Assembly (NCBI GenBank): GCA_009733745.1
Contig: WNWL01000003.1
Coordinates: 496,001-560,000, forward strand
DNA: 64,000 bases
From: Oceanobacillus sp. HTM 045
GTDB taxonomy: Bacteria; Pseudomonadota; Alphaproteobacteria; Rhodobacterales; Rhodobacteraceae
Reading direction: 5' to 3'
In this document: positions 34,293 to 42,857 of the stretch, piece after piece
Position numbering within the stretch: position 1 is the first letter of the stretch
Layout of the letters: each line of letters opens with the position of its first letter
Notes under the pieces: generated by a model
The model's database searches: none
What the model was told of the DNA's origin: nothing
The model's input: only the letters and a program-made list of their open reading frames with translations
Translations under genes and position numbers: made by a program

Positions 34293-35951
34293 TCACATGT
34301 TCGGGTAGTTGGGCCCGTCGCCGCCCTGGGGGGTGGTCCAGTTGATGTTCTGGGACGGGTCCTTGATGTCGCAGGTCTTGCAGTGGACGCAGTTCTGGAA
34401 GTTGATCTGGAACCGCGGGTTCGAGCCGTCGTCGTCGCGGACGACCTCGTAGACGCCTGCCGGGCAGTAGCGCTGTGCCGGTTCGGCGAATTTCGGCAGG
34501 TTGACGTCAATCGGGACCGATGGGTCCTTCAGCGTAAGGTGGCAGGGCTGGCTCTCCTCGTGGTTGGTGAAGGAGAAGGCCACGTTGGTCAGCCGGTCGA
34601 AGGACAGCACGCCGTCCGGCTTCGGGTAGTCGATCGGGGCGTGCTTGTCGGCCGGTTCGGTCGCGGCGGCGTCGGTCTTGCCGTGCTTCATGGTGCCGAA
34701 CGGGTTCCAGCCGGTGAGGTTGGCGACCCACATGTCGAGCCCGCCGAGCGCGAGGCCGCCGACGAGTCCCATCTTCGACCAGAGCGGCTTGACGTTGCGG
34801 ACCGGCTTCAGGTCCTTCGCGATGGGGCCGTTGGCGACCGCCTCGGCATAGGCGGTCAGCTCGTCGCCGCCGCGCTCGGCCTGGATGGCGTCCCACGCGG
34901 CCTCGGCGGCGTGGATGCCGGAGAACATGGCGTTGTGGTTGCCCTTGATGCGGGGGACGTTGACCATGCCCGCGGAGCAGCCGAGCAGCGCGCCGCCGGG
35001 GAAGGTGAGCTTGGGCATCGCCTGCCAGCCGCCCTCGGTGATGGCGCGCGCACCGTAGGCGACCCGCTTGGCGCCCTTCAGCAGCTCCGCCACCTCCGGG
35101 TGGTGCTTGAAGCGCTGGAATTCCATGTAGGGGTAGAGATGCGGGTTCTTGTAGTTCAGGTGAACGACGAACCCGACATAGACCTGATTGTTCTCAAGGT
35201 GGTAGATGAAGGAGCCGCCCCCGGCGCGCTTGCCGAGCGGCCAGCCCATCGTGTGGGTGACGCGGCCGGGCTTGTGCTTGGCGGGATCGACCTCCCAGAT
35301 CTCCTTCATGCCGATGCCGTATTTCTGCGGCTCGCGGCCCTCGGCGAGGCCGAACCTGGCGATCACCTGCTTGGAGAGCGATCCGCGCACGCCCTCTGCG
35401 AGGAAGACGTAGCGGCCGTGGAGTTCCATGCCGGGCTCGTAGCCGTCGCCGGGGGTGCCGTCGGGCTCCTTGCCGAACTCGCCGGCGACGACGCCCTTCA
35501 CCTCGCCGTTCTCGCCGTAGATCACCTCGGAGCAGGCCATGCCGGGGAAGATCTCGACGCCCAGCTCCTCCGCCTGCTCGGCCAGCCAGCGGCAGACATT
35601 GCCCATGCTGACGATGTAGGTGCCGTGGTTGTTCATCAGCGGCGGCATGGCGAAGTTGGGGAGCCGCACCTGGCCCGCCTCGCCCAGCACGAGGAACCGG
35701 TCCTCGGTGACGGGGGTGTTGAGGGGGGCGCCCTTCTCCTTCCAGTCGGGGATCAGCGCGTCGAGGCCGGAGGGGTCGAGGACCGCGCCGGAGAGGATGT
35801 GGGCGCCGACCTCGGAGCCCTTCTCCAGCACCACGACCGACACCTCGTCGCCGCCGAGCTGCTTGAGCCGGATCGCCGCCGAGAGGCCCGCCGGGCCTGC
35901 GCCGACGATCACGACGTCGTACTCCATCGCTTCGCGTTCGATATCGGTCAT
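34293..35951 (-). CDS. Electron-transfer flavoprotein:ubiquinone oxidoreductase
   Basis: A 552-aa membrane-associated flavoprotein that passes electrons from ETF (fatty-acid and amino-acid oxidation) to ubiquinone. It has the FAD GxGxxG (VGAGPAGLSAAIRL), SGAVLDPSGLD, GWPLGKRAGGGSF, GCSAGMVNVPRIKGNHNAMFSGI, and a C-terminal 4Fe-4S site with YCPAGVYE and NCVHCKTCDIKDP. Length is normal for bacterial ETF-QO. The ATG at 35951 is followed by MEYDVV; a later in-frame Met is possible. etfAB are not in the window. It converges on repeat F. Confidence 0.95.
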   Translation of the reverse strand: MTDIEREAMEYDVVIVGAGPAGLSAAIRLKQLGGDEVSVVVLEKGSEVGAHILSGAVLDPSGLDALIPDWKEKGAPLNTPVTEDRFLVLGEAGQVRLPNFAMPPLMNNHGTYIVSMGNVCRWLAEQAEELGVEIFPGMACSEVIYGENGEVKGVVAGEFGKEPDGTPGDGYEPGMELHGRYVFLAEGVRGSLSKQVIARFGLAEGREPQKYGIGMKEIWEVDPAKHKPGRVTHTMGWPLGKRAGGGSFIYHLENNQVYVGFVVHLNYKNPHLYPYMEFQRFKHHPEVAELLKGAKRVAYGARAITEGGWQAMPKLTFPGGALLGCSAGMVNVPRIKGNHNAMFSGIHAAEAAWDAIQAERGGDELTAYAEAVANGPIAKDLKPVRNVKPLWSKMGLVGGLALGGLDMWVANLTGWNPFGTMKHGKTDAAATEPADKHAPIDYPKPDGVLSFDRLTNVAFSFTNHEESQPCHLTLKDPSVPIDVNLPKFAEPAQRYCPAGVYEVVRDDDGSNPRFQINFQNCVHCKTCDIKDPSQNINWTTPQGGDGPNYPNM

Positions 35952-36125
35952 TCGCTTGCCCCTGCTTCCGGCGCGCTGTTCGATCGGGTGATGTATCGCG
36001 CAGTATCGCCGGGGGTCAACGCGAACGCGACGGAATGGCTCACGTCCGCGAACAGCTTGGGCAGGTGTGGCGTATGCACCCGCGATTCGTGGCGCAGGCA
36101 GCGGGACGGGGTATATAGCTTGGAC

Positions 36126-37328
36126 ATGGACGATCTCGCGCCCGATACGACCGTCGACCCCGCCCTCGCCGGGGAGATGGCGGCGTGGCGGCACGACTTC
36201 CACCGCCACCCGGAGCTCGGCTTCGCCGAGCACCGCACCGCCGCGCGGGTGGCGGAGCTGCTGGCCGGGTTCGGACTGGAGGTGCATACCGGGATTGGCG
36301 GCACCGGCGTGGTCGGCGTGCTCCAGCGCGGCAACGGGACCGGGTGCATCGCCCTCCGCTCCGACATGGACGCGCTGCCGATCCTGGAGGCCAACGGCTT
36401 CGCCCACCGCTCCGGCCACGAGGGCGTGATGCACGCCTGCGGCCATGACGGCCACATGGCGATGCTGCTGGGCGCGGCGCGGCACCTCGCGGCGGAGGGT
36501 CGATTCTCCGGCCGGGCCGTCTTCGTCTTCCAGCCGAACGAGGAGCACGGCAAGGGCGCGGCGGCGATGCTGGCGGACGGGCTGGTGGAGCGCTTCGGGC
36601 TGCACGAGGTCTACGGGATGCACAACATCCCCGGCATGGAGGTCGGCACCTTCGCCACCCGCGCCGGGCCGATCACCGCGAGCGAGAGCCTGTTCGAGAT
36701 CGACATTGCGGCCCGCGGCGGGCACGCGGCGCTGCCGCACATGGGCGTGGACGCGATCACCGTGGGGGCGGAGGTGGTCGGCGCGTTGCAGACCATCGTC
36801 GCCCGCAAGCTCGACCCGGCGCGGAACGGTGTGGTCTCCGTCACCGAGTTCGTGACCGACGGCCAGCGCAACGTGCTGCCGGGCCGGGCGATGCTGCGCG
36901 GCGATTGCCGCGCGCTGGACCCCGGGACCGACGCCGCCATCGAGGCGCACATGCGCCGGATCGTGGCGGGCATCGCCGCGGCGCACGGGGTCGGCGCGGA
37001 GGTGAGCTACGAGACGGTGTTCCCGGCGACGATCAACGCGCCCGGCTGCGTCGCCGCGGCGGCGGCGGCGATGCCGGGGATGGACACCGCCTGCAACCCG
37101 AAGCTGTTCTCGGAGGATTTCGCCCATTTCGCCGCCGCGGTGCCGGGGTGCTTCGTGCTGACGGGCAACGGCGACAGCGCGCCGCTCCACGCCGCGGACT
37201 ACGATTTCAGCGACGCGGCGCTGGGGCACGGCGCGGGCTTCTGGGTGCGGCTGGTGGAAACCCGGCTGGCCGAGGGGGGTGCCGAACTACCCGCAGAAGT
37301 ATCTGCCGACGGACCGGGCGGGGGCTGA
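36126..37328 (+). CDS. M20 family amidohydrolase (hippurate hydrolase-like)
   Basis: A 400-aa cytosolic metallopeptidase-fold amidohydrolase. Family motifs are HRHPELGFAEHRTA at the N-terminus, MDALPI (metal-bridging Asp), MHACGHDGHMAMLLGAA, QPNEEHGKGAAAML (catalytic Glu) and the dimerisation segment GGHAALPHMGVDAI. The C-terminal LFSEDFAHFA has a metal ligand. Members hydrolyse N-acyl amino acids; the substrate is not defined. ATG at 36126 follows a GGAC; a small upstream region diverges from ETF-QO. Confidence 0.9.
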   Translation: MDDLAPDTTVDPALAGEMAAWRHDFHRHPELGFAEHRTAARVAELLAGFGLEVHTGIGGTGVVGVLQRGNGTGCIALRSDMDALPILEANGFAHRSGHEGVMHACGHDGHMAMLLGAARHLAAEGRFSGRAVFVFQPNEEHGKGAAAMLADGLVERFGLHEVYGMHNIPGMEVGTFATRAGPITASESLFEIDIAARGGHAALPHMGVDAITVGAEVVGALQTIVARKLDPARNGVVSVTEFVTDGQRNVLPGRAMLRGDCRALDPGTDAAIEAHMRRIVAGIAAAHGVGAEVSYETVFPATINAPGCVAAAAAAMPGMDTACNPKLFSEDFAHFAAAVPGCFVLTGNGDSAPLHAADYDFSDAALGHGAGFWVRLVETRLAEGGAELPAEVSADGPGGG

Positions 37329-37340
37329 CGTTCGACTGCC

Positions 37341-37982
37341 ATGCGCCGCGTTGTCCTCGCCTTCCTGCTGATCCTTTATCCGGTTCTCGCCGCCCCCGCC
37401 GCGCTGGCGCAGGGCTGCGCGGGCGCGACGCCGCTGACGGCGAAGCATGACGAGACCATCCCGGGGAAGCATTTCGACCCGTGGCTTCTGGACGAGGCGG
37501 TGCGGTTCTACACCAACGCCGAACGCTGCCGACGCGGGCTGATCCCGGTGCGGCGCGACACCTCGCTGATGCGCTCGGCCACCGGCCACAGCCAGGACAT
37601 GGCGCGGCTGAACTTCTTCGACCATGTCAGCCCGGTGCCGGGGCGGCGCGGGCTGGGCGAGCGGGTCGAGGCCGCGGGCGGGCATTTCGAGGCGGCGGGG
37701 GAGAACATCTTCCGCACCTCTCTCCGGGCCTTCCCGGCGGAGACCTTCTACGTCATCGACCAGGGCGCCTGCCATTTCACCAGCCGCCCCGGTGGGCCGC
37801 GGATCCCGGCGCATACCTACCGCTCGCTGGCGCAGCACCTGGTGGCCGGGTGGATGGCCAGCCCGGGACACCGCGACAACATCCTCGACCGCGACTGGAC
37901 GCGGGTCGGACACGGCATGGCGTTCCGGCCCGACCCGTCGATCTGCGGCGAGCTCTTCGTAACGCAGAATTTCGCGTACTGA
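37341..37982 (+). CDS. CAP/SCP-domain secreted protein
   Basis: A 213-aa exported protein with a signal peptide (cleavage near ALA-QG). The CAP fold shows VRFYTNAERCRRGLIPVRRDTSLMRSATGHSQDMARLNFFDHVSP and the terminal GWMASPGHRDNILDRDWTRVGHGMAF, with the two conserved His of the cavity. Four Cys (in RC, AC, IC and GCAG) could form disulfides. Bacterial CAP proteins have been linked to cell-envelope and spore functions; the role here is unknown. Starts 12 bases after the M20 gene, so likely the same operon. Confidence 0.82.
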   Translation: MRRVVLAFLLILYPVLAAPAALAQGCAGATPLTAKHDETIPGKHFDPWLLDEAVRFYTNAERCRRGLIPVRRDTSLMRSATGHSQDMARLNFFDHVSPVPGRRGLGERVEAAGGHFEAAGENIFRTSLRAFPAETFYVIDQGACHFTSRPGGPRIPAHTYRSLAQHLVAGWMASPGHRDNILDRDWTRVGHGMAFRPDPSICGELFVTQNFAY

Positions 37983-38047
37983 CCCGGCTCGGGTAGACTG
38001 GCCGGCCAGAGGCTGGCCCGGCCCCCGGGCGAGCGGGGGAGTTCGTC

Positions 38048-38518
38048 ATGCCGGGCTGGATGCCGATCTGGGCCATCATCGTGATCGCGACCGTGCTGGT
38101 GCTGGCCGGGCTGCTGGTCTTCCTGCTCGCGAAGCTCAGGCAGGTGCGCGGCGTGCGCGAGGCCGAGGTGGCGGAGCGGCTGAAGGGCGACACCATCCTC
38201 TTCCAGGACCGCTCGGCCAACTTCTTCGGGCAGGAGAGCCGCGGGCGGACGCAGGTGCGCGGCAACGGCATCCTGACCGTCACCGACAAGGGCGTGCATT
38301 TCCTGATGTGGGTGCCGCGGCGGGAGACGGCGATTCCCACGGCGAGCATCACCGGCATCGAGCACGTGCGCAGCCATCTCGGCAAGGCGATCGCGCGCAA
38401 GCTGCTCAAGGTCGGCTACACCAATGACGAGGGCCGGCCCGACAGCGGCGCGTGGTACACGCGCGACCTTGACGCGGCGACGCGGGCCGTGGAGGAGATC
38501 GCGGCGGGGCGCGACTAG
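38048..38518 (+). CDS. Single-pass membrane protein with PH/GRAM-like domain
   Basis: A 156-aa protein with one N-terminal membrane helix (about 7-29) then a soluble beta-rich domain: ILFQDRSANFFGQESRGRTQVRGNGILTVTDKGVHFLMWVPRRETAIP. The pattern GNGILTVT..GVHFLMWVPRRE is typical of bacterial PH- or GRAM-like domains that sense lipids or proteins. Function unknown. ATG at 38048 with GGGGGAG upstream. It is convergent with arsR, 22 bases from its stop. Confidence 0.65.
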   Translation: MPGWMPIWAIIVIATVLVLAGLLVFLLAKLRQVRGVREAEVAERLKGDTILFQDRSANFFGQESRGRTQVRGNGILTVTDKGVHFLMWVPRRETAIPTASITGIEHVRSHLGKAIARKLLKVGYTNDEGRPDSGAWYTRDLDAATRAVEEIAAGRD

Positions 38519-38540
38519 GGCCCCAGGGGCCTCAAGGGCC

Positions 38541-38882
38541 TCAGCAGGCGGGCAGGCCGCAGCAGCGGCGGACCTCCGGGGCGTTGCCGCAGCAATCGTG
38601 CAGCAGGTAGGCGACCAGCCCGCCGATGGCGGCGAAGTCGACCCGGTAGGTGACCTGCCGCGCCGCGCGTTCCGACAGCACCAGCCCGGTTTCCGCCAGT
38701 GCCGCGAGGTGGAAGGAGGCGCGCGACGGGCTCGCGCCGACCGCGCGGGCGACGTCGCCCGCGGCCATCCCCTCCCGCCCGGCGGCGACGAGGCAGCGCA
38801 GCATCCGCAGGCGGGTTTCGTTGGCCAAGGCGTGGAAGGCGGCGACGGCGTGGGCTTCCTGCGTGTCCTGTGTTGTGTCCAT
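38541..38882 (-). CDS. ArsR-type transcriptional repressor with C-terminal Cys cluster
   Basis: A 113-aa winged-helix protein of the ArsR/SmtB family: ALANETRLRMLRCLVAAGREGMAAGDVARAVGASPSRASFHLAALAETGLV. The recognition helix follows GAS. It ends with Cys-rich DCCGNAPEVRRCCGLPAC, a possible As(III)/metal sensor site, distinct from the CxC in alpha3 of classical ArsR. It is divergent from DUF6428, with two operator-like 16-bp palindromes (38885-38900 and 38929-38944) between them. No arsenate reductase or efflux gene is next to it. Confidence 0.88.
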   Translation of the reverse strand: MDTTQDTQEAHAVAAFHALANETRLRMLRCLVAAGREGMAAGDVARAVGASPSRASFHLAALAETGLVLSERAARQVTYRVDFAAIGGLVAYLLHDCCGNAPEVRRCCGLPAC

Positions 38883-38884
38883 GT

Positions 38885-38900
38885 TTCAAGAATCGTTGAA
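38885..38900. promoter_or_regulatory. ArsR operator O1
   Basis: TTCAA-GAATCG-TTGAA, an imperfect inverted repeat with 5-bp arms, lies directly next to the arsR start codon (38880-38882). It resembles O2 across the divergent gap, consistent with binding by the adjacent ArsR repressor. Confidence 0.7.
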
Positions 38901-38928
38901 ATGGGTCCGGGTTCGTGCCACATATTAA

Positions 38929-38944
38929 TTCAAGGGTTCTTGAA
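38929..38944. promoter_or_regulatory. ArsR operator O2
   Basis: TTCAAG-GGTT-CTTGAA is a perfect 6-bp-arm inverted repeat just before the DUF6428 gene. Its centre is 44 bp from that of O1, about four helical turns, so two repressor dimers could bind the same face of the DNA. Repression of both divergent genes is the simplest reading. Confidence 0.75.
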
Positions 38945-38962
38945 ATGACAGGAGTATCGGAG

Positions 38963-39457
38963 ATGACCCTGGACGAGCTTCGCGCCGCGCTGGCCGCGGC
39001 GGACCGCGCCGCGCCGCTGGTGTTCCGCGCGGGTGATGGCGAGATAGGTGGCGAGACCGGCGGCGAGATTGGTGGCGGCTATCACGTCACCGAGCTGCGC
39101 CATGCCGCGGTCACGGGGATCGACTGCGGCGGGAACGTCGCGCGGTGGGACGAGGCATGGCTGCAGCTCCTCGACGGGCCGGGCGGCGATCACATGACGG
39201 TCGGGACCTTCCTGAAGATCCTCGACCGGAGCGTGGCCGGCGTGCCGGGCCTCGGCGCGGCGCCGCTGCGGGTCGAGTTCGCGCCGGGCAATCGCGGGCT
39301 GCGCAGCCACGCGGCCGGTGCGCCCGAGGTCGCCGGCGGGCGGGCTATCGTCCCGCTGGAGGAGGAGCACGCCCTCTGCAAGCCCGCGCTGGCGGCGCGG
39401 GTGGCGGGGACATCGAACGGGTGCTGCGGCAGCGCGCCGGGAACCGTCTGCGGCTGA
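38963..39457 (+). CDS. DUF6428-type protein next to arsR
   Basis: A 164-aa soluble protein. It has a mid domain starting MTLDELRAALAAAD and including GGGYHVTELRHAAVTGIDCGGNVARWDEAWLQLLDG, a hallmark of the DUF6428 family, and a Cys-rich C-terminus (SNGCCGSAPGTVCG). The AGGAG at 38950-38954 is well placed for the ATG at 38963; an in-frame ATG at 38945 has no such site and lies in the operator. Residues 29-41 are a Gly/Glu repeat. It is probably regulated by ArsR. Function unknown; the Cys cluster suggests metal or metalloid contact. Confidence 0.75.
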   Translation: MTLDELRAALAAADRAAPLVFRAGDGEIGGETGGEIGGGYHVTELRHAAVTGIDCGGNVARWDEAWLQLLDGPGGDHMTVGTFLKILDRSVAGVPGLGAAPLRVEFAPGNRGLRSHAAGAPEVAGGRAIVPLEEEHALCKPALAARVAGTSNGCCGSAPGTVCG

Positions 39458-39472
39458 AGCGGGGCGCCGGGA

Positions 39473-39494
39473 GGGGCGCCACGTGCGGCGCCCC
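39473..39494. terminator. Bidirectional hairpin between DUF6428 and GFA genes
   Basis: GGGGCGCC pairs with GGCGCCCC around ACGTGC in the 61-bp gap between the two converging genes. It is strong but lacks a T-run on either side. It likely serves both transcripts and is not related to repeat family 1. Confidence 0.55.
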
Positions 39495-39518
39495 GGTTGC
39501 CGTGTCCGGCGGGCGGTC

Positions 39519-39959
39519 TCAGGCGGGCTGCGGCGCCGGCCAGCTGAACTCGGGGCGCAGGCCCTCGTAGACCGGGCGGCCGTCGCTCGGGCGGGGCTCG
39601 CCCGTCGCCGGGTTGTAGAAGGCGTGGTAGGTCGCCGGGAGCGCCGCCGTGTCGTGGCCCATCAGGTTCGGCACGATCACCCGGATGCGGTGCTGCCTGT
39701 CGTCGAGCATGATCGGCGCGCCGCAGTCCTTGCAGGTGCAGAGCTCCAGCGGCCCGTCCGGGTTGTTGGCGTTGAAGGGCTGCCGGTTCAGGTTCTCGAC
39801 ATTGTCGACCTTGAGGTCCGAGTAGTTGAAGAACACGACATGCGTGTCCGGCTGGCCGGTCACGCCCTTGCAGACCGAGCAATGACAGGTGTGGTTGTCG
39901 ATGGGATCGGCGTCCGAGCTGGTGTGGACGTGATCGCAGCCGCCCTCGTACTTGGCCAT
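39519..39959 (-). CDS. GFA/CENP-V family zinc protein
   Basis: A 146-aa protein of the glutathione-dependent formaldehyde-activating (Gfa-like) fold. Zn sites show as HTCHCSVCKGVTGQ near 25-37 and LCTCKDCGAPIM near 75-84. The first site normally begins GxCHCG; here it is EGGCDHVHTSS, a variant. The N-terminal part binds DxH. Formaldehyde chemistry is not certain for this family. The ATG at 39959 is well inside a clear frame. It lies between DUF6428 (convergent) and lysR. Confidence 0.78.
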   Translation of the reverse strand: MAKYEGGCDHVHTSSDADPIDNHTCHCSVCKGVTGQPDTHVVFFNYSDLKVDNVENLNRQPFNANNPDGPLELCTCKDCGAPIMLDDRQHRIRVIVPNLMGHDTAALPATYHAFYNPATGEPRPSDGRPVYEGLRPEFSWPAPQPA

Positions 39960-40150
39960 CTTGAATTCCTCCCTGCGCTTGATGCGTCTGGTTCATGCAC
40001 GTCCGGTGCATGGCCGGAGTTTTCACCATCCGGCATTACGCAAGGTAAGGGAGAACACGCCCCTTGCGCGAGCGATTCGTTAACACTCTCAGACCATGGC
40101 AACCCGCCACGGTCGGGAGGGGGCGCCAAACTGGCGGTATCGGGGGGCGC

Positions 40151-41032
40151 TCAGGCCGCGCCGGCCCAATCCAGCGTGCGGGCGGTCTCCAGCGCGTGGC
40201 GCACCGGCGCGGTGTGGGGGCGGCCGGCCATGGTGACGACCGAGATGGTCCGGTGCACCTCCGGCTCGATCACCGGGCGGGTGAGGATGCCCGCGAGCAT
40301 CGGCAGGTGCTTCGGCATCAGCGTGCAGCCGAGCCCGGCGGCGACCATCGACTGCACCCAGTCCTCCCGCTCGGTCGAGTAGCGCACCCGCACCGCGCCG
40401 TAGGGCCGGGCCACCTCCAGCCGGGCGAAGTTGGAGGGGAACTCGCAATGCAGCCGCTTGATGTAGCTCTCGCCCTCCAGCTCGCGCATCGGCACGGCGT
40501 TCATCGCCTCGAAGCGGTGGCCGGGGGCGAAGGCGACGAGGTAGGGCTCGCGGTAGAGCGCCTCGGCCCGGAACCGCGCGCCGTACTCGGGGAAGGACAT
40601 GATGGCGATGTCGATCTCGCTCGCCTCCAGCGCGATGGCGAGCTCCTCGCAATTGCTCTCCCAGATGTCGAGGTCGAGCGCCGGCGCGCGGGCGGAGAGG
40701 GCCTTGAGATAGGCCACGAGATGCGCCGACGGCATCGAGGCGATCACGCCGATGCGGAGCCGGGTCTCGGCCTCGGCATGGCGCTTCGCCTCGGTCAGCG
40801 CCGCGTCGGTCGCCTGCTGCGCGGCGGTCAGGTGGCGCTGCATCAGCCGGCCGAGATCGGTCAGGTGGGTCAGGTGGCGCTCGCGGCGGAAGAGCTGGCC
40901 GCCGAGTTCCTCCTCCAGCCGGGCGATGGCGCGGGTCAGCGAGGAGACGGTCACGTCGCAGCGTTCCGCCGCACGGGTGAAGTTCAGCGTCTCGCAGGCC
41001 GCGAGGAAATACCGGACCTGGTGAAGTTCCAT
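40151..41032 (-). CDS. LysR family transcriptional regulator
   Basis: A 293-aa LysR regulator. The N-terminal helix-turn-helix is HQVRYFLAACETLNFTRAAERCDVTVSSLTRAIARLEEELGGQLFRRERHLTHLTDLG; the C-terminal effector domain follows from about 90 (RIGVIASMPSAHLVAYLKAL). The GGAGACAGGC before the ATG at 41032 supports the start. LysR proteins usually control a divergent neighbour; here the next gene on the + strand is 322 bases away (the orphan 390-aa protein), which could be its target. Ligand unknown. Confidence 0.9.
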   Translation of the reverse strand: MELHQVRYFLAACETLNFTRAAERCDVTVSSLTRAIARLEEELGGQLFRRERHLTHLTDLGRLMQRHLTAAQQATDAALTEAKRHAEAETRLRIGVIASMPSAHLVAYLKALSARAPALDLDIWESNCEELAIALEASEIDIAIMSFPEYGARFRAEALYREPYLVAFAPGHRFEAMNAVPMRELEGESYIKRLHCEFPSNFARLEVARPYGAVRVRYSTEREDWVQSMVAAGLGCTLMPKHLPMLAGILTRPVIEPEVHRTISVVTMAGRPHTAPVRHALETARTLDWAGAA

Positions 41033-41230
41033 GCCTGTCTCCCGCCCGCGCGCCGGATGCGGCGCGGCCCCCGACCTGCCCCCTGAATAACCCCCCGGAA
41101 ATTCCCCCCGAAGAAATCCCGGAGAAATCCCGAAACGAAATCGGCGTGACCCTCTCACCCGGGGCGGGAGCGGTCAATTCACGCCGCCTCACAAGGACCC
41201 ACGCCCCCGTGTGGCCGCTGCCGCGATGCC

Positions 41231-41249
41231 CGTTGCACGGCGTGCAACG
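41231..41249. promoter_or_regulatory. Operator-like palindrome CGTTGCAC-GGC-GTGCAACG
   Basis: An 8-bp-arm perfect inverted repeat, 106 bases upstream of the 390-aa gene and in its promoter gap, opposite to lysR. The region 41100-41150 also has three GAAATCCC/GAAATTCC repeats. LysR boxes are usually T-N11-A, so another regulator could bind here. The rest of the 322-bp gap shows no gene. Confidence 0.5.
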
Positions 41250-41354
41250 AAATCTCAGCCGCCGTGTTCTGGCGGCGCCGGGCGCGTGCGCTCACCCTTC
41301 CGGGCGTCTCCACCGGCCCCGTTCCGGGCCGCCTTCAGCACGGGAGTGGCGTTC

Positions 41355-42527
41355 ATGGGATTCACGAGTGACGTTAGGAACTGGGCCTTCGGCAATGTCG
41401 ACATTTCCGGCTACGCGGCGGACTCGAAGGGCGGCAATGCCAGCGACCATGCCGGGAAGATCATCTCGGTGCTGGGGCAGGTGAGGCTGCGCGAGACCTG
41501 GTCCGTCTCCAGCGCGGTGAAGAACCTCTCGGGCCAGTACGGGGTCAATATCGACGACCTGCAGGAGGTGGTCTCGGGCGCGATCGAGACCTCCGCCAAG
41601 GGGGTGAAGAAGGGCATCAAGGCCGCCGACATCTCCTCCACCGTCCGGCAGAAGGCGGCGGAGCTGACGCAGGGTGCGAAGGACCTCGTCGCCGCGATCA
41701 GGCAGTGGGTCCGCGACCTCTGGCAGAAGTGCATCGACTGGCTCGGCGAGAACGTGCGCAAGTATGCCAACGTGATCGGCGTGGCGGTCGCGAAGGAGGT
41801 GATGGAACTGCTCGGGTTCATCACCGCCTCCATCGCCGATATCGTCGCCACCTCGGTCGCCGCGGCGGCGCCCGCGGTGGGCTATGTCTCCGACGGGCTG
41901 TCGATGGCGACCGGGCTCTGGAGCAGCGCCAAGAACTCCTGGGCGTTCGGCAAGATGGAGTACCACCGCAACCATTTCGAGGTGTTCAACGGCGCGCCCT
42001 CGCTGATCGTCAAGGCGCTGGAGCGGCACTACGCGACGCGGGTGGCGAGCGGGCTGTTCAAGGCGGGCAAGGGGATGGCCTCCACCGCGATCCGCGCCAC
42101 GGGGGACAGCGCCTTCGGCGCGGGCGCGATCGCCGGGCTGGTGATCGGCTGCGTCGACGCGGTCTACCATTTCGCCGACCGCTGCATCGAGCGGATCTTC
42201 CTGAACTGCACGCTCTCGACCGCGAAGAAGGCGCACCAGAGCGACTACAAGAGCCTGACGACCGATTACGGCGCGTTCAACAGGTGGTTCTCCGGCCAGC
42301 TCATGCTCTCGCCGGTGCTGGCGGCGGTGGTGCTGCGGGCGGTCTACCACGACAACGCGGACGGGTTCGTGGAGGCGACCAGCACGCCGACCTCGGCGAA
42401 GAAGCAGCTCAAGCGGCTGGAAAAGCACGCGGGGGCGTACCTGCAGCAACACAGGTCGGAATACTGGGTCGAGTTCGCTTCCGACGACCCGGTGATCAAG
42501 CAGCACTTGCGGAAGGGGTATCATTGA
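41355..42527 (+). CDS. Orphan 390-aa protein with Ala/Gly-rich hydrophobic central segments
   Basis: A protein I cannot assign. There is no signal peptide. The N-terminus (GFTSDVRNWAFGNVDISGYAADSKGG) is polar; several amphipathic helical stretches follow, and hydrophobic Gly/Ala segments lie near 155-185 (FITASIADIVATSVAAAAPAVG) and 250-265 (GAGAIAGLVIGCVDAVYHFADRC). It could insert in membranes like a pore-forming toxin or a secreted effector. Codon use is native. The start ATG at 41355 has GGAGTGG upstream. The gene is isolated, divergent from lysR, and followed by the tandem repeats G and H. Confidence 0.6.
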   Translation: MGFTSDVRNWAFGNVDISGYAADSKGGNASDHAGKIISVLGQVRLRETWSVSSAVKNLSGQYGVNIDDLQEVVSGAIETSAKGVKKGIKAADISSTVRQKAAELTQGAKDLVAAIRQWVRDLWQKCIDWLGENVRKYANVIGVAVAKEVMELLGFITASIADIVATSVAAAAPAVGYVSDGLSMATGLWSSAKNSWAFGKMEYHRNHFEVFNGAPSLIVKALERHYATRVASGLFKAGKGMASTAIRATGDSAFGAGAIAGLVIGCVDAVYHFADRCIERIFLNCTLSTAKKAHQSDYKSLTTDYGAFNRWFSGQLMLSPVLAAVVLRAVYHDNADGFVEATSTPTSAKKQLKRLEKHAGAYLQQHRSEYWVEFASDDPVIKQHLRKGYH

Positions 42528-42578
42528 GGGGGGTGCTTGGGGAAGGGGACGCCCGGATTGCTGCGGCACGGGCGGCCG

Positions 42579-42612
42579 GGGCGGGACGTGGACCTCCTCG
42601 CTCAGCCTGTCC
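42579..42612 (-). repeat. Remnant of repeat family 1 (tail only)
   Basis: GGGCGGGACGTGG followed by ACCTCCTCGCTCAGCCTG resembles the tail AGGGCCGGACGTG-TCCCT-GCGCTGACC of the other reverse copies. The spacing to the tails of copies G and H is about 252 and 256 bases, and the spacers that follow are also alike, so it is a remnant of a third tandem unit. Confidence 0.5.
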
Positions 42613-42683
42613 GTCGCGAAAGAGGCAGTCTGGGAGAGCAGGTGCGGCACGAGCCACCAGCGGCGGCGCCACCTGTTCCGAGC

Positions 42684-42857
42684 AGCATCAGCCACGGCCC
42701 GCGCGACCAGCGCGGGCCACGTCCGGCCCTTCCCCCGGCCGGGCGTTCCCTGACGCTGCAAGGGGTTCGGAGGGCGGGAGGGGGTGCGGGGATAAATCGA
42801 GCAGACCCTTGGGAGCACCACGCCCGCCCAGGGCCTGACGAGGCCCTTTGCTCTCAG
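42684..42857 (-). repeat. Intergenic palindromic repeat family 1, copy G (tandem)
   Basis: Reverse copy. Hairpin 1 is the longest of all: GGCCCGCGC-GACCA-GCGCGGGCC, nine pairs. It keeps the core GATAAATCGAGCAGACCC. The outer tail is AGGGCCTGACGAGG, with mismatches in the long-range arms. Copy H follows 257 bases later with a similar spacer. Confidence 0.85.
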
